This document shows, one piece after another, positions 24,971 through 34,930 of a stretch of 64,000 bases of DNA. This DNA is from Phocoena phocoena (lineage: Eukaryota > Chordata > Mammalia > Artiodactyla > Phocoenidae). The DNA is taken from positions 111,925,316-111,989,315 of the forward strand of contig NC_089222.1 in the NCBI RefSeq assembly GCF_963924675.1, written 5' to 3'. A program made the translations under genes and the position numbers. Every line of letters begins with the position of its first letter. Within the stretch, counting starts at the first letter, position 1. The notes beneath the pieces are model-generated. The model did no database searches and was not told where the DNA came from. It saw only the letters and a list, made by a program, of their open reading frames with translations.

Positions 24971-27079
24971 AAACCTTTTTAATTTTTATTTTTAAAATTT
25001 TGCCATCTCAGTCCTTACCTTGGTGGATTTTGTGAATGTTGTCACTAGGGTATAATGTCAGATTGCGCAGGTATATGGGGTTTGAACAAACATAGTGGGA
25101 ACAGTGTTGTCCATTTAGGGGAGGAAAAAATATTTTTCCTTTGCCCATCTCTGGCAGGGCCCTGTAAATTAGACTGTAAAAAGAATAACAAAAGGAAAAC
25201 AAACAGAAGTTTATTAACACGTGTATCCTGCACACCCATGGGAGCAACCAATGATGAGTAACCTAAAGGGCTGGTTAGAACATGGACCCATATACCATCT
25301 TAGGGTTTGGGACTTCTGAGAGGGGGGAACAAGTTATGAGAAGGTGACAGAAAAGTATGGTAAACAAGGGTTGTTTAGTAAGGTTTATTATACAGATTTA
25401 AGTTTTCCCTATTGATAAGAGTTGTTAAGAGTCCTTTACCAGCATCTGCTAGTTCTCAATGGCCATTACCTCAAAACAGTCCATATGCCAGAGAGGCATA
25501 ATTTGGTGTGGCCTATTCTGGTACCCTTCATCCATCACTCCTCTCACTTGCATTATTTAAAATGCATTCAGTTACAAGTTAAAGACAGTTGAGCTCAAAC
25601 TGTCTTAAACACTAAAAGGAAATAAAAAGTTCATCTTTTTAAAAGGTTTAATATTAGATTTAATCCAATGACTCAACCTGGTCATCAAGGACACAGTGTT
25701 ATTTCTCCACTCTGTTTCTAATGTATTAGAACCTATTCTGTGATTGTTTCCCCCATAAACACATGAAGGTTGCTGGCAGGTTCCAGAGTCAAATGCCTAC
25801 AACTGAAGAAAGGATCTTTGTTTCAGAATTCCCAGCAAAGTTCCATTTAATTGGTCCAGAGCAACTTTCTGATTTGACACTAATTAAGCCAGCTTAGTTT
25901 ATGTGCCTGTCCCTTAAGCAATTTTTATGGGCAGGCAATTCAATACACTGATGGGCTTAATTGAGGTCATATCCTCTAGTCCTGAACAATCCCAGCCCAA
26001 CATTCAGCTTCAATGAAAAAATATGGACAAAGAATGGGGATGAATGGTTCCCTTAAATCTTAACTATTTATTCTTGCTAAAAGAAATGGGAGTAGTTGCT
26101 GGAGAGAAAATAACAATCAGTGACTTCAGTTTTTTGAGAGTTACTGGTTTAGAAACTATATACACATATATAGAGAAAATTAAAATATATGTAAAATTTG
26201 TATTTATATATGTGTATGTGTGTATGCATGTATGTGTTAAACAAAAGTGGTAGAAAACTTGAAAGGATAGCTTTTTATCCAAAGTAATATAGAGCTGAGG
26301 GAATGTTGCCATTGACTAGAATGGGTGTAGCCTTTGGAATAGAATCATGGAGGTATTTAGTGACACAGAATTTTAGGGTTGAATGCAAGAAAACTAGAAG
26401 ACTCCAGTTTTTAAAACCCTCTTTCTTATATTGAGCTGAAATCTTCCTCCTTTTAAATTTTGCCAAATCTTATTTTCCCTGGTATTGCCATTTGAAACTA
26501 CTTATAACAAGAAATCCTTCTTTTTCATGACAGTCCCTCAAACATTTGCGGTTGGTTGTATATAATAAATAAGGTAACACTGTATTATATTTGGGTAGTG
26601 CTTTAAAGTTTTCAAAGTCCTGTTATGTCCAATATCTTATTTCTTTATTAAAAAAATATATATATATAATTAGAAAAGTTAATCAGATTAGGAATTTCCT
26701 TGGCAGCAAGTGATAGATACCAATTTCAAAGATGATGTAGAAAAAAAAGAGAAATGTACTGGCAAGTGATTGCAAGGAAAAGTTGAACAACAAAGCAAAT
26801 AGTATTCAAGAGCTGAACTTAGAATGACTCAGTGAGCAAAACAACATGACTCTCTACTTCTTAACTGTCAGTCTCTCTGCTTATCAGCTTTTTTCCTATT
26901 GCAGTCTGCCTTTCCTTGGCAGTAACTATCATCAATAGCAGCTCCTTAACTGTCATCTCCCACCTTTGGCTATTGAAGACTGTCTGACCTCTCTCTGGCT
27001 CACCAGTCCCATGAAGGGCCTAGTGGACTAATCGGCATGAGGTTTCTGAACCTGCTACAACCAAATACTGTTAGAGATT
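24971..27079. other. Mostly unclassified; one probable old repeat and a TATG-rich run
   Basis: No gene. The part at 25565-25830 ('cagttacaagttaaagacag', 'gctcaaactgtcttaaacac') may be a worn copy of the old repeat seen at 34.61 and 60.73 kb. A degenerate TATA/TGTA simple repeat lies at about 26155-26235. A further short piece at 26695-26760 ('ggcagcaagtgatagatacc') may belong to the same old repeat. Frames here are short and overlap on opposite strands. Confidence 0.4.
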
Positions 27080-27406
27080 TGTTGGAGGAGGCAATCAAGA
27101 GGATGTGACTGCTGGCTGATGCTTGAGCTGGACCGTGGGAGTGGAAGGCTCCTTACCTGCTCTCCTGTCCTTGGAATGTACATCCTGTACATCAGTCCAT
27201 CATTCCCACACTAAGAGCTCTTTCAAGAACACAGCCTTGAGAGAGTAAGATATTGTGACCATCTGAACAAAATAGGTGTCTAAACCTAGCTAAGGCCTCT
27301 ATATAAACTCTAAAGATTCTGGCAGGTGGGCGCAGAAATCTAGTCTTGCTGCTGCTCAAGACAAGCCTCGTAAGTAAGTTTCCTTGCTTATTAAAACTGC
27401 CCTCTA
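27080..27406 (+). mobile_element. Endogenous retrovirus LTR, first part (5' LTR)
   Basis: Starts with TG at 'tgttggaggaggcaatcaag', typical of an LTR boundary. It shares the blocks 'ccttggaatgta', 'attcccacacta', 'ctaaacctagctaaggcctc' and 'gggcgcagaaatcta' with the LTR at 32.35-32.89 kb, and its beginning with the copy at 63.88 kb. It is interrupted at 27393-27406 (target-site duplication) by a LINE-1 and resumes at 30339. It is a non-coding relic, and the family name is not known to me. Confidence 0.75.
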
Positions 27407-27564
27407 CTGAGTCAGCGCTACCCACTACCAGTCCCTTCCATGAGGAAACTTGCACAAGCCTCTTAGATAGCCTCATCCACCAGAGGGCAGAGAGCAGAAG
27501 CAAGAAGAACTATAATCCTGCAGCTTGTGGGATAAAAACCCACATTCACAGAGAGATAGACAAG

Positions 27565-28456
27565 ATGAAAAGGCGGAGGGCTATGTACCAGATGTAGGAA
27601 CAAGATAAAACCGCAGAAAAACATCTAAATGCAGTGGAGATAGGCAACCTACCAGAAAAATAATTCAGAATAATGATAGTGAAGATGACCCAGGACCTTG
27701 GAAAAAGAATGGAGGCAAAGATCAAGAAGATGAAATAAATGTTTAACAAAGACCTAGAAGAATTAAAGAACAAACAGAGATAAACAATATAATAACTGAA
27801 ATGAAAATTACACTAGAAGGAATCAATAGCAGAATAACTGAGGCAGAAGAACGGATAAGTGATCTGGAAGACAGAATTGTGGAATTCACTGCTATGGAAC
27901 AGAATAATGAAAAAAGAATGAAAAGAAATGAAGGCAGCCTAAGAGACCTCTGGAACAACATTAAATGCAACAACATTCACATTATAGGGGTGCAGAAGGA
28001 GAAGAGAGAAAGGACCAGAGAAAATATTTGAAGAGATTATAGTCAAAAATTTCCCTAACATGGGAAATAGCCACCCAAGTCCAGGAAGCACAGAGAGTCC
28101 CATACAGGATAAACCCAAGGAGAAATGTGCCGAGATACATAGTAATCAAATTGGCAAAAATTAAAGACAAAGAAAAATTATTGAAAGCAGCAAGGGAAAA
28201 ACGACAAGTAACATACAAGGGAACTCCCATAAGGTTAACAGCTGATTTCTCAGCAGAAACTCTACAAGCCAGAAGGGAGTGGCATGATATACTTAAAGTG
28301 ATGAAAGGGAAGGACCTACAACCAAGATTACTCTACCCGGCAAGGATCTCATGCAGATTCGATGGAGAAATCAAAAGCTTTACAGACAAGCAAAGGCTAA
28401 GAGTATTCAGCAGCACCAAACCAGCTCTACAACAAATGCTAAAGGAACTTCTCTAA
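27565..28456 (+). pseudogene. LINE-1 ORF1 relic
   Basis: Starts at ATG 27565 and ends at TAA 28454-28456, the same layout as the minus-strand copy. Premature stops occur at codon 11 (TAG, 27595-27597) and codon 33 (TAA, 27661-27663). Open pieces at 27801-28031 (coiled-coil region, rich in Glu, Asn and Arg) and 28127-28456 (C-terminal RNA-binding region) lie in different frames, so frameshifts are present. Not functional. Confidence 0.9.
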
Positions 28457-28503
28457 GTGGGAAGAGAAGGGCCTTCAAAAACAAACCCAAAACAATTAAG
28501 AAA

Positions 28504-30315
28504 ATGGTCATAGGAACATACATATCAATAATTAGCTTAAACGTGAATGGATTAAATGCTCTAACCAGAAGTTACAGGCTTGCTGAATGGATACAAAAAC
28601 AAGACCCATATATATGCTCTCTACAAGAGTACAAGAGCCTACTTCAGACCTAGGGACACATACAGACTGAAAGTGAGGGGATGGAAAAAGATATTCCATG
28701 CAAATGGAAATCAAAAGAAAACTGGAGTAGCAATTTTCATATCAGACAAAATAGACTTTAAAATAAAGACTTACAACTTACAAGAGACAAAGAAGAATAC
28801 TACATAATGATCAAGAGATCAATCCAAGAACAAGATATAACAATTGTATATATTTATCCACCCAACATGGGAGCACCTCAGTACATAAGGCAACTGCTAA
28901 CAGCTATAAAAGAGGAAATCAACAGTAACACAGTCATAGTGGGGGACTTTAACACCTCACTTACACCAATGGACAGATCATCCAAAATGAAAATAAATAA
29001 GGAAACACAAGCTTTAAATGACACAATAAACCAGATAGATTTAATTGATATTTATAGGACATTCCATCCAAAAACAGCAGATTACAGTTTTTTCTCAAGT
29101 GTGCATGGAACATTCTCCAGGCTAGATCACATCTTAGGTTACAAATCAAACCTCAGTAAATTTAAGAAAATTGAAATCGTATCAAGCATCTTTTTTGACC
29201 ACAATGCTATGAGGTTAGAAATTAATTACAGAGAACAAAACATAAAAAGCACACACACATGCAGGTAAACAATACGTTACTAAATGACCAAGAGATCACT
29301 GAAGAAATCAAAGAGGAAAGCAAAACATACCTAGAGACAAATGAAAATGAAAACAAGACAATCCAAAATCTATGGGATACAGCAAAAGCAGTTCTAAGAG
29401 GGAAGTTTATAGCTATACAAGCCTACCTCAAGAAACAAGAAAAATCTCAAATAAACAATCTAACCTTACACCTAAAGGAACTAGAGAAAGAAGAACAAAC
29501 AAAACCCAAAGTTAGCAGAAGGAAAGAAATCATAAAGATCAGAGCAGAAATAAATGAAATAGAAACAAAGAAAACAATAGCAAAGATCAATAACACTAAA
29601 AGCTGGTTCTTTGAGAAGATAAACAAAATTGATAAACCATTAGGCAGACTCATCAAGAAAAAGAGAGAGATGACTCCAATAAAATTAGGAATGAAAAAGA
29701 AGTTACAACAGACACCACAGAAGTACAAAGCATCCTAAGAGACTACTACAAGCAACTCTATGCCAATAAAATGGACAACCTGGAAAAAATGGACAAATTC
29801 TTAGAAAGGTATAACCTTCCAAGACTGAACCAGGATGAAATAGAAAATATGAACAGACTTATCACAAGTATTGAAATTGAAACTGTGATTAAAAACCTTC
29901 CAACAAACAAAAGTCCAGGAACAGATGGCTTCACAGGTGAATTCTATCAAACATTTAGAGAAGAGCTAACACCTATCCTTCTCAAACTCTTCCAAAAAAT
30001 TGCAGAGGATGGAACACTCCCAAACTCATTCTATGAGGCCACCATCACCCTGATACTAAAACCAGACAAAGATCCTACAAAAAGAGAAAATTACAGACCA
30101 ATATCACTGATGAATATAGATGCAAAAATCCTCAACAAAATACTATCAAACAGAGTCCAACAACACATTAAAAGGATCATACACCATGATCAAGTGGGAT
30201 TTATCCCAGGGATGCAAGGATTCTTCAATATACCCAAATCAATCAATGTGATACACCATATTAACAAATTGAAGAATAAAAACCATATGATCATCTCAAT
30301 AGATGCAGAAAAAGC
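28504..30315 (+). pseudogene. LINE-1 ORF2 relic, cut off at the start of the polymerase core
   Basis: Starts at ATG 28504, 47 bp after the ORF1 stop. Open pieces at 28580-28807, 28807-29268, 29259-29738 and 29771-30315 follow the endonuclease domain and the N-terminal part of the reverse transcriptase, changing frame several times. Coding ends within the polymerase motif A region (ISIDAEKA), before the FADD active-site motif that the other copy retains at 18.76 kb. About 600 of roughly 1280 codons are present. Not functional, and never able to make a complete polymerase. Confidence 0.9.
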
Positions 30316-30338
30316 AAAAAAAAACACAAAAAAACAAA

Positions 30339-30440
30339 AAAACTGTCCTCTATCAATCTGAAGTCCTCTACCTCTTTCTTTAGTCTCTCCTTGCCCTCTG
30401 TGTATGGAGGCCAGTTTCAGATTTCACTAGAGAAATTCCA
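30339..30440 (+). mobile_element. Endogenous retrovirus 5' LTR, second part
   Basis: Resumes the LTR after the LINE-1 insertion. 'cctctttctttagtctctcc' and 'ccctctgtgtatggaggcca' match the region 32808-32850 of the other LTR ('cctctttcttcagcctcttc', 'ccctttgtgtatggggacca'). The similarity fades near 30430-30440, which I take as the LTR end. Confidence 0.7.
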
Positions 30441-30910
30441 GAGGTCGAGAACCGATGATTGGCGAGCCAACTGAGAGACCAAATAAATGGGTCTTGGGAA
30501 TATTAAAGTCAAGCACAAATGGACACCAAACTTGAAAATTCCCTGAGCAGACAAAACTAGTTAGTGGTACAAGCAAAGCTTTAATCTAGCTTATTTTGCC
30601 AGACAAGCAAGGTTAACCTGTCCTGGGTCACTTCTTGCTTGTGCCTCTGAAAATTATGAGCAGAACTTAAGACGTTCCTCAAAGTTGATATGTGGTAACC
30701 ACTAACCAATTCCCATTTATTTAAGAAAATTGTAATATAACCAATCCCTATAAAGAATAAACACTTAACTGCTTTCGCACTATATAAGCTGTGTTATGAC
30801 AATACACCTCTGAGCTTCATTCCATGTTTTGGCTTGAGTGCTCCCAGTTTGCAAATAGTTTCTTTTTGATGTGTGAACAACAAACTTTTACTAGTTACTA
30901 CTTAAGCAAT
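30441..30910 (+). mobile_element. LTR-like or retroviral leader segment
   Basis: Lies directly after the 5' LTR. The start ('cgatgattggcgagccaact') could hold a retroviral primer-binding region. The later part has LTR-like composition and motifs: 'aagaataaacacttaactgc', a TATA-like 'ctatataagctgtg', and 'gcttgagtgctcccagtttg' followed by 'gtgtgaacaacaaactttta'. I think an unrelated LTR has inserted here, but I see no clear target-site duplication. Confidence 0.4.
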
Positions 30911-32344
30911 TCATTGGTTTTACTGCTGTATTTTTTATTAGCTTTTGACAGGAAAGAGGCATCCTCCAGGGAAATCATGATTTGGCCATTGACCTCTGTG
31001 TGGGAGGGGTGGCATATATGTTAGATGTTTGTGGGCCACTCTGTGAGTCTGCGGATGCCCTGAAATCGCCAGCTGGTCTAACACCCTTGTCTGAGCAACT
31101 GCACAGAGCATGCTGTGGCAAAGAAGGGAAACAAATGGCCCCCACAGTGGACTGGCCTCTATTGTGGCCACCGATGTCCAACTAGAGGCTGAGGTCCAGT
31201 TAGAGAGCTGGCAGAGAGCTGAGGTTAGAGAAGGATATGCGGGTGTCCACTGCTCTGCTCGCATTGGGGCTGGCGGACAGGGTGGGAGAGCAGGATAACA
31301 AGTTGGACACCTTAGTGTGTGTTTTGCAAAGCTGGGAGGGTGCAGACTGCTGAGGAGTAAGGTCCAGTTGTTTGTGACAAAGCCTGGTTAGGACAGTAAG
31401 AGGTGGAATCCCTGGGAAAGTGAGGAGAGTGAAGAGGAGGATGTTGTGATCGACAGTGAAATGGACAGGGCACCTGTGACATCTGATCTCTAGTACAAAG
31501 GAAAGCCAAAGCACATCACCCCACACTCCCTGTCCTCTGGCAGAGACTGCATGGCACTCGGGAGGTTCAAGGGACTCACTCCCTTGTAGATTGGACTATT
31601 TGATCCTACAAGGAAGCTTGGCCCAGTGAGGGGGATCTCTGTAGGTGCATGGGGCCTTGGCAATCAAAAATTCTTAGGAGTTGGAAATGAAACAGGCCAT
31701 CTATGCTCATCGTTAAAGGCCCTGAGTGTGCCACATTTGCTGCAGGAATGAAGGACAAAATATTCCAATTCACCCCCAGCACCTGGTATGGAAAGCTGAT
31801 ATCCATTCTGAGCCCAGTTGTGGGACAAGATATTTATGTTGTTGGAAAATCCATGGCTGATCTGGGGAAAACTGACAAATCCTGGGGATGGGTACAGGCT
31901 GTGGGAAAGGCCCAAGACAGAGAGGGAGCTCAAAAAGCCAAAAGGCTACCCCAGTCAACTGTAAAGTGTGTGGTAACAGGAGCTGGGAAGCAGTGTGGTG
32001 TGGTTTGACTTCATTGCTCCTGGGACCCACCTGAAAAGACCATCCACCCAAGGCTGTGTTGGTCAGCCTGTGCAAAGCCTTAAAACCTGAACAACAGCTC
32101 ACACCTGCCCCACCTTTCCCTACCATCCCTGATGGGTTGGCTGCTTCCCATGCCCCAGGTATGCTGCAGGCTGAGATTGCTTCCAGGTGAGGGCTCTTGG
32201 AGGCGATAGGAGGCTTCCTGTTGAGCTCACTATTCAGTGCTTCTAGCAGGGTACACGGCGCTCCTCCAGGAAGAGCCTCTCAGTAAGAAAGAGCATATCA
32301 TCGTAAAAACTTCTCTTCCTATCAAGGGCTGGGTTGAGAAGATG
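30911..32344 (+). mobile_element. Probable degraded interior of the endogenous retrovirus
   Basis: Placed between two LTRs of the same family in the same direction, and more GC-rich than the surrounding DNA, as proviral interiors often are. Only short frames survive (31703-32008, 101 codons, is the longest on the plus strand), and I could not assign any of them to gag, pol or env. The call rests on position and composition. It could also be host sequence or another repeat caught between two LTRs. Confidence 0.4.
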
Positions 32345-32885
32345 TTATGTCCACAGTTCCCACACTAGGACCTGTTTCAGAGACATAGCCTCGAGAGAGT
32401 AAGATGTTGAGACCATCTGGACTGAAAAGGTGACTAAACCTAGCTAAGGCCTCCGTATAAACTCTTAAGATTCTAGTGGGCGGGTGCAGAAATCTACTCT
32501 TCTTCTTTGTTTTTTTTTAGTTTTAATTAAAAAAATATTTTTTGTAGTTTTGATTCAGTGTTTTTTTAACTTTTTATTTTATATTGGAGTATGGTTGATT
32601 AACAGTATTGTGTTAGTTTCAGGTGTACAACAAAGTGATCCAGTTATACATATACATGTATCAATTACTTTTCAAATTCTTTTCCCAATTAGGTTGTTAC
32701 AGAATACTGAGCAGAGTTATACAGAAATCTACTCTTCTTGCCATCACCCAAGACCAGCCTTGTAAGTTCCCTTAAAACTACCACCTCCTAATCTGGAGTG
32801 GTCTGCCTCTTTCTTCAGCCTCTTCCTGCCCTTTGTGTATGGGGACCAGCTTCATATATCACCCCAAAAATTTCCAAGGTTGCAA
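32345..32885 (+). mobile_element. Endogenous retrovirus LTR (3' LTR, 5'-shortened)
   Basis: Shares with the 5' LTR 'cagttcccacactaggacct' (compare 27207), 'gagagtaagatgttgagacc', 'taaacctagctaaggcctcc', 'gggcgggtgcagaaatctac', and the end 'gtgtatggggaccagcttca'. The first roughly 120 bp of the LTR, present at 27.08 and 63.88 kb, are absent here. A small L1 fragment is inserted at 32505-32721. Confidence 0.7.
32487..32739 (-). mobile_element. LINE-1 3' end fragment inside the LTR
   Basis: A reversed piece of L1 3' UTR ('ggagtatggttgattaacag', 'tgtgttagtttcaggtgtac', 'gtgatccagttatacatata'). It has a T-rich tail at the left and a perfect 18-bp target-site duplication 'cagaaatctactcttctt' at 32487-32504 and 32722-32739. 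Only 217 bp were inserted. The 3' UTR type differs from that of the 16.6-kb L1, so this is another L1 subfamily. Confidence 0.92.
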
Positions 32886-32964
32886 ACAAACAAGATTGAT
32901 CATAGTTCCCAAGTAAATAGTGGATAGTTTCCAAGAAAAGCTGTTGGGAAGACAGGCACATAGT

Positions 32965-33070
32965 TATCTACATCAATCCAATTTTACCGATGAGGAAACT
33001 GAAACTTACAGATATCAGGCAATTTATCCAAGACAGTTTCTCTAGCAATTGACAGGTCAAGAACTTCAGG
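32965..33070 (-). repeat. MIR SINE fragment, reverse
   Basis: 'ccaattttaccgatgaggaa' then 'actgaaacttacagatatca' and 'gacaggtcaagaacttcagg' correspond to the reversed MIR core (cccattttacagatgaggaaactgag...). Short and worn. Confidence 0.6.
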
Positions 33071-33824
33071 CTTTTTGACATCACATCTTTTTTTTAAATC
33101 TTTTCCCAGAATTTTCTCTTTTCTAAACTGAATTACTCCAGTTTTTAGCTGACTATCAGGATATAATCTTTCAATTATACTCTTCTTACAAGTGTTCAAT
33201 TTATGCATATTTTTGTACTCAGAATTTAGCAAAATTATGTTACAGAATAAAGAAAAACAAGGAAAAACAGTCAAAATATTCCTCTTAAAGGTATTATTAC
33301 AATGTTATTATTCAGTTAAGTCACATTAGTCACTTTGGACATCTCTGCAATAATCAAAAACCTCTTATATTTTTCACCTGCAAAGATCTGTTAGGTGGGA
33401 CTCACTAATCTTCTGTTAAAAAGATAAATCTCTTTGATATTTCATGTTTTAAGTTTGACCCACTTTTTCTGTTAGCTTCTCAAACTTTTTGAAAACCTTA
33501 TTCTGTCAATCACTATATGTAAATAACATTTTCCTGAGCGCAGACATCTGGATATGTGATCTGATGAATCTTTTGGCTGCTTTTAGGTATGTCATTCTAT
33601 CTAGCTATCAACATTTTAAGTTTCCTGTATAAAACTAAAGATTCTCTTATCCTCTAGCTCTGATTCTACCCTTTGGAGAGGAATAAGAGATTCCACTGAA
33701 ATACATGAGTCAAAAAAGTGGGGTTTGATGCTATTTTTAAGACTCCTTTGGTTCCTAATGAATCCATACACAAGCTGGTTTGATAAAAATGAGAAATTAT
33801 TAGTGTACATGAATGTAACATCGC
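33071..33824. other. Unclassified stretch
   Basis: No gene or nameable repeat. AT-rich, with chance-length frames on the minus strand (32984-33274 and 33616-33810). Confidence 0.4.
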
Positions 33825-34000
33825 GGGGCTGGACTGACTCAGCATGACTGGATCTATGTGCTCAAGTGAGATACCCTTGCTGCCTCTCTCTTTACCTGAT
33901 CTGCTTCTCTCTGTGAATTGACTTAATCTTCAGGCAGGTGTTCTCCATGTTGTAGGACTTTAGGAGCCCCTAGTGGAAATCATCTGTATTTTCCACCATC
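33825..34000 (-). repeat. Old mammalian repeat, unnamed family
   Basis: 'ggactgactcagcatgactg', 'ctctttacctgatctgcttc' and 'cttcaggcaggtgttctcca' follow the order of the same ancient repeat as the one at 8.68 kb, but reversed. The strand is given relative to that copy. Confidence 0.4.
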
Positions 34001-34604
34001 CAAAATTAGAAAATCCATGCTCATCTAAAAAGCATTTACAGAGCAAATCTCAAGGTTTTGTGTTGAAAACAAGGAGGTCTGTTGTCTGAAAAGAATGTGA
34101 CACTGAGTTGTAAGGATTTTGTGAAAGGGCACCGGCTTGTGATGAGCTCAAGCCAGGGCTTCACCTCTATACCTCATTTCAGTTTAACATGCACAATCTA
34201 GATCAAAATATTTTACAGGAGCTATAAAAATTCTTGATCTTTTCATTTCTTGGATGATACATGTATGTATCCCCCCAAAAAACTCATTTACACTTATAAT
34301 TATGAATGAAAGAAAATCTTATCTTTATTCATTTGGGTTCTTTTTACATTTCTATGGTCATAAAGTTTTCTTTGTATTGAAGTCTTCTAAGTTAAATGTA
34401 CTATTCTACTTATTGTCCATAAATAATATTTAATGTACTTGGATTTTATAAGAAGGTATATCTTGGTTCTGTCACATTTTAGAAGATGTCTACACTCTCA
34501 ATTAGTATGTACATAAATAAGAATTAAAAACCTAGCTGCTTGATTTAGCTCTAAAATGATTTACTTTCGGAATACAACTACAAAAGATATTATTTTATCA
34601 AAAG

Positions 34605-34840
34605 TACAAAATATATTAGTTAAGATTCTGTTGGTTTTAAGTGTTCAAATACAACTTGAACAAGCTGAAGTAAAATGGGAACTTAATGACTGGCTTCTAG
34701 GCTGTCTCACAGACTGGGAAGATAAGAAAATATCTCAGCTTCAGAAATAACTGGAATCAGTGGTTAATCCCTCAGAACTCTTTCCCATTTAGGCTCCTCC
34801 AATCTGAAGCAAAAGTGGTTGCCTCTAACTCACCAACTGT
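34605..34840 (-). repeat. Old mammalian repeat, unnamed family
   Basis: 'caagctgaagtaaaatggga' and 'gactggcttctaggctgtct' resemble the block that usually reads 'actggcttaagcaaaaaggg...' in this family. It probably belongs with the copies at 33.83, 58.55 and 60.73 kb. Strongly diverged. Confidence 0.35.
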
Positions 34841-34930
34841 AGATATCTCTATCTCTATGTTTATCTCTATCTCAATCTCTATCTCTCTATATATCTATCT
34901 CTGTCTCTATCTCTCTATCTCTCTATATTA
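34841..34930. repeat. (TCTCTA)n / (TCTATC)n simple repeat
   Basis: About 90 bases of imperfect hexanucleotide repeat ('atctctatctctatg' ... 'tctctatctctctatatt'), with interruptions by Tg and Tc variants. Confidence 0.9.

Larger units (their letters stand above)
27393..30352 (+). mobile_element. LINE-1 truncated at both ends, inserted in an LTR
   Basis: A plus-strand L1 of 2.9 kb (27407-30338) flanked by 'aaaactgccctcta' (27393-27406) and 'aaaactgtcctcta' (30339-30352). It begins in the L1 5' UTR, shortly before ORF1. It ends not at the normal 3' UTR but inside ORF2, where sequence up to 30315 joins directly to an A-rich tail (30316-30342). An AATAAA signal sits at 30275-30280, 35 nt upstream of the tail. 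The intact minus-strand copy continues across the same point (19050/19051). Flanking duplication plus tail indicate retrotransposition of a prematurely polyadenylated L1 RNA rather than a later deletion. Confidence 0.9.

Noticed and set aside
26155..26312. Short Tyr/Ile/Val-rich frames on both strands that resemble membrane peptides
   Set aside because: They are translations of a TATA/TGTA simple repeat.
30780..30800. TATA-like 'ctatataagc' as a host gene promoter
   Set aside because: It lies in an LTR-like segment and no gene follows it.
31703..32008. 101-codon plus-strand frame inside the provirus as a retroviral gene
   Set aside because: No conserved retroviral motif that I recognise; the position alone is not enough to name a gene.
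34841..34930. Regular repeat that could be mistaken for a CRISPR-like array
   Set aside because: The repeat is a hexanucleotide microsatellite with no spacers, in a mammalian context.
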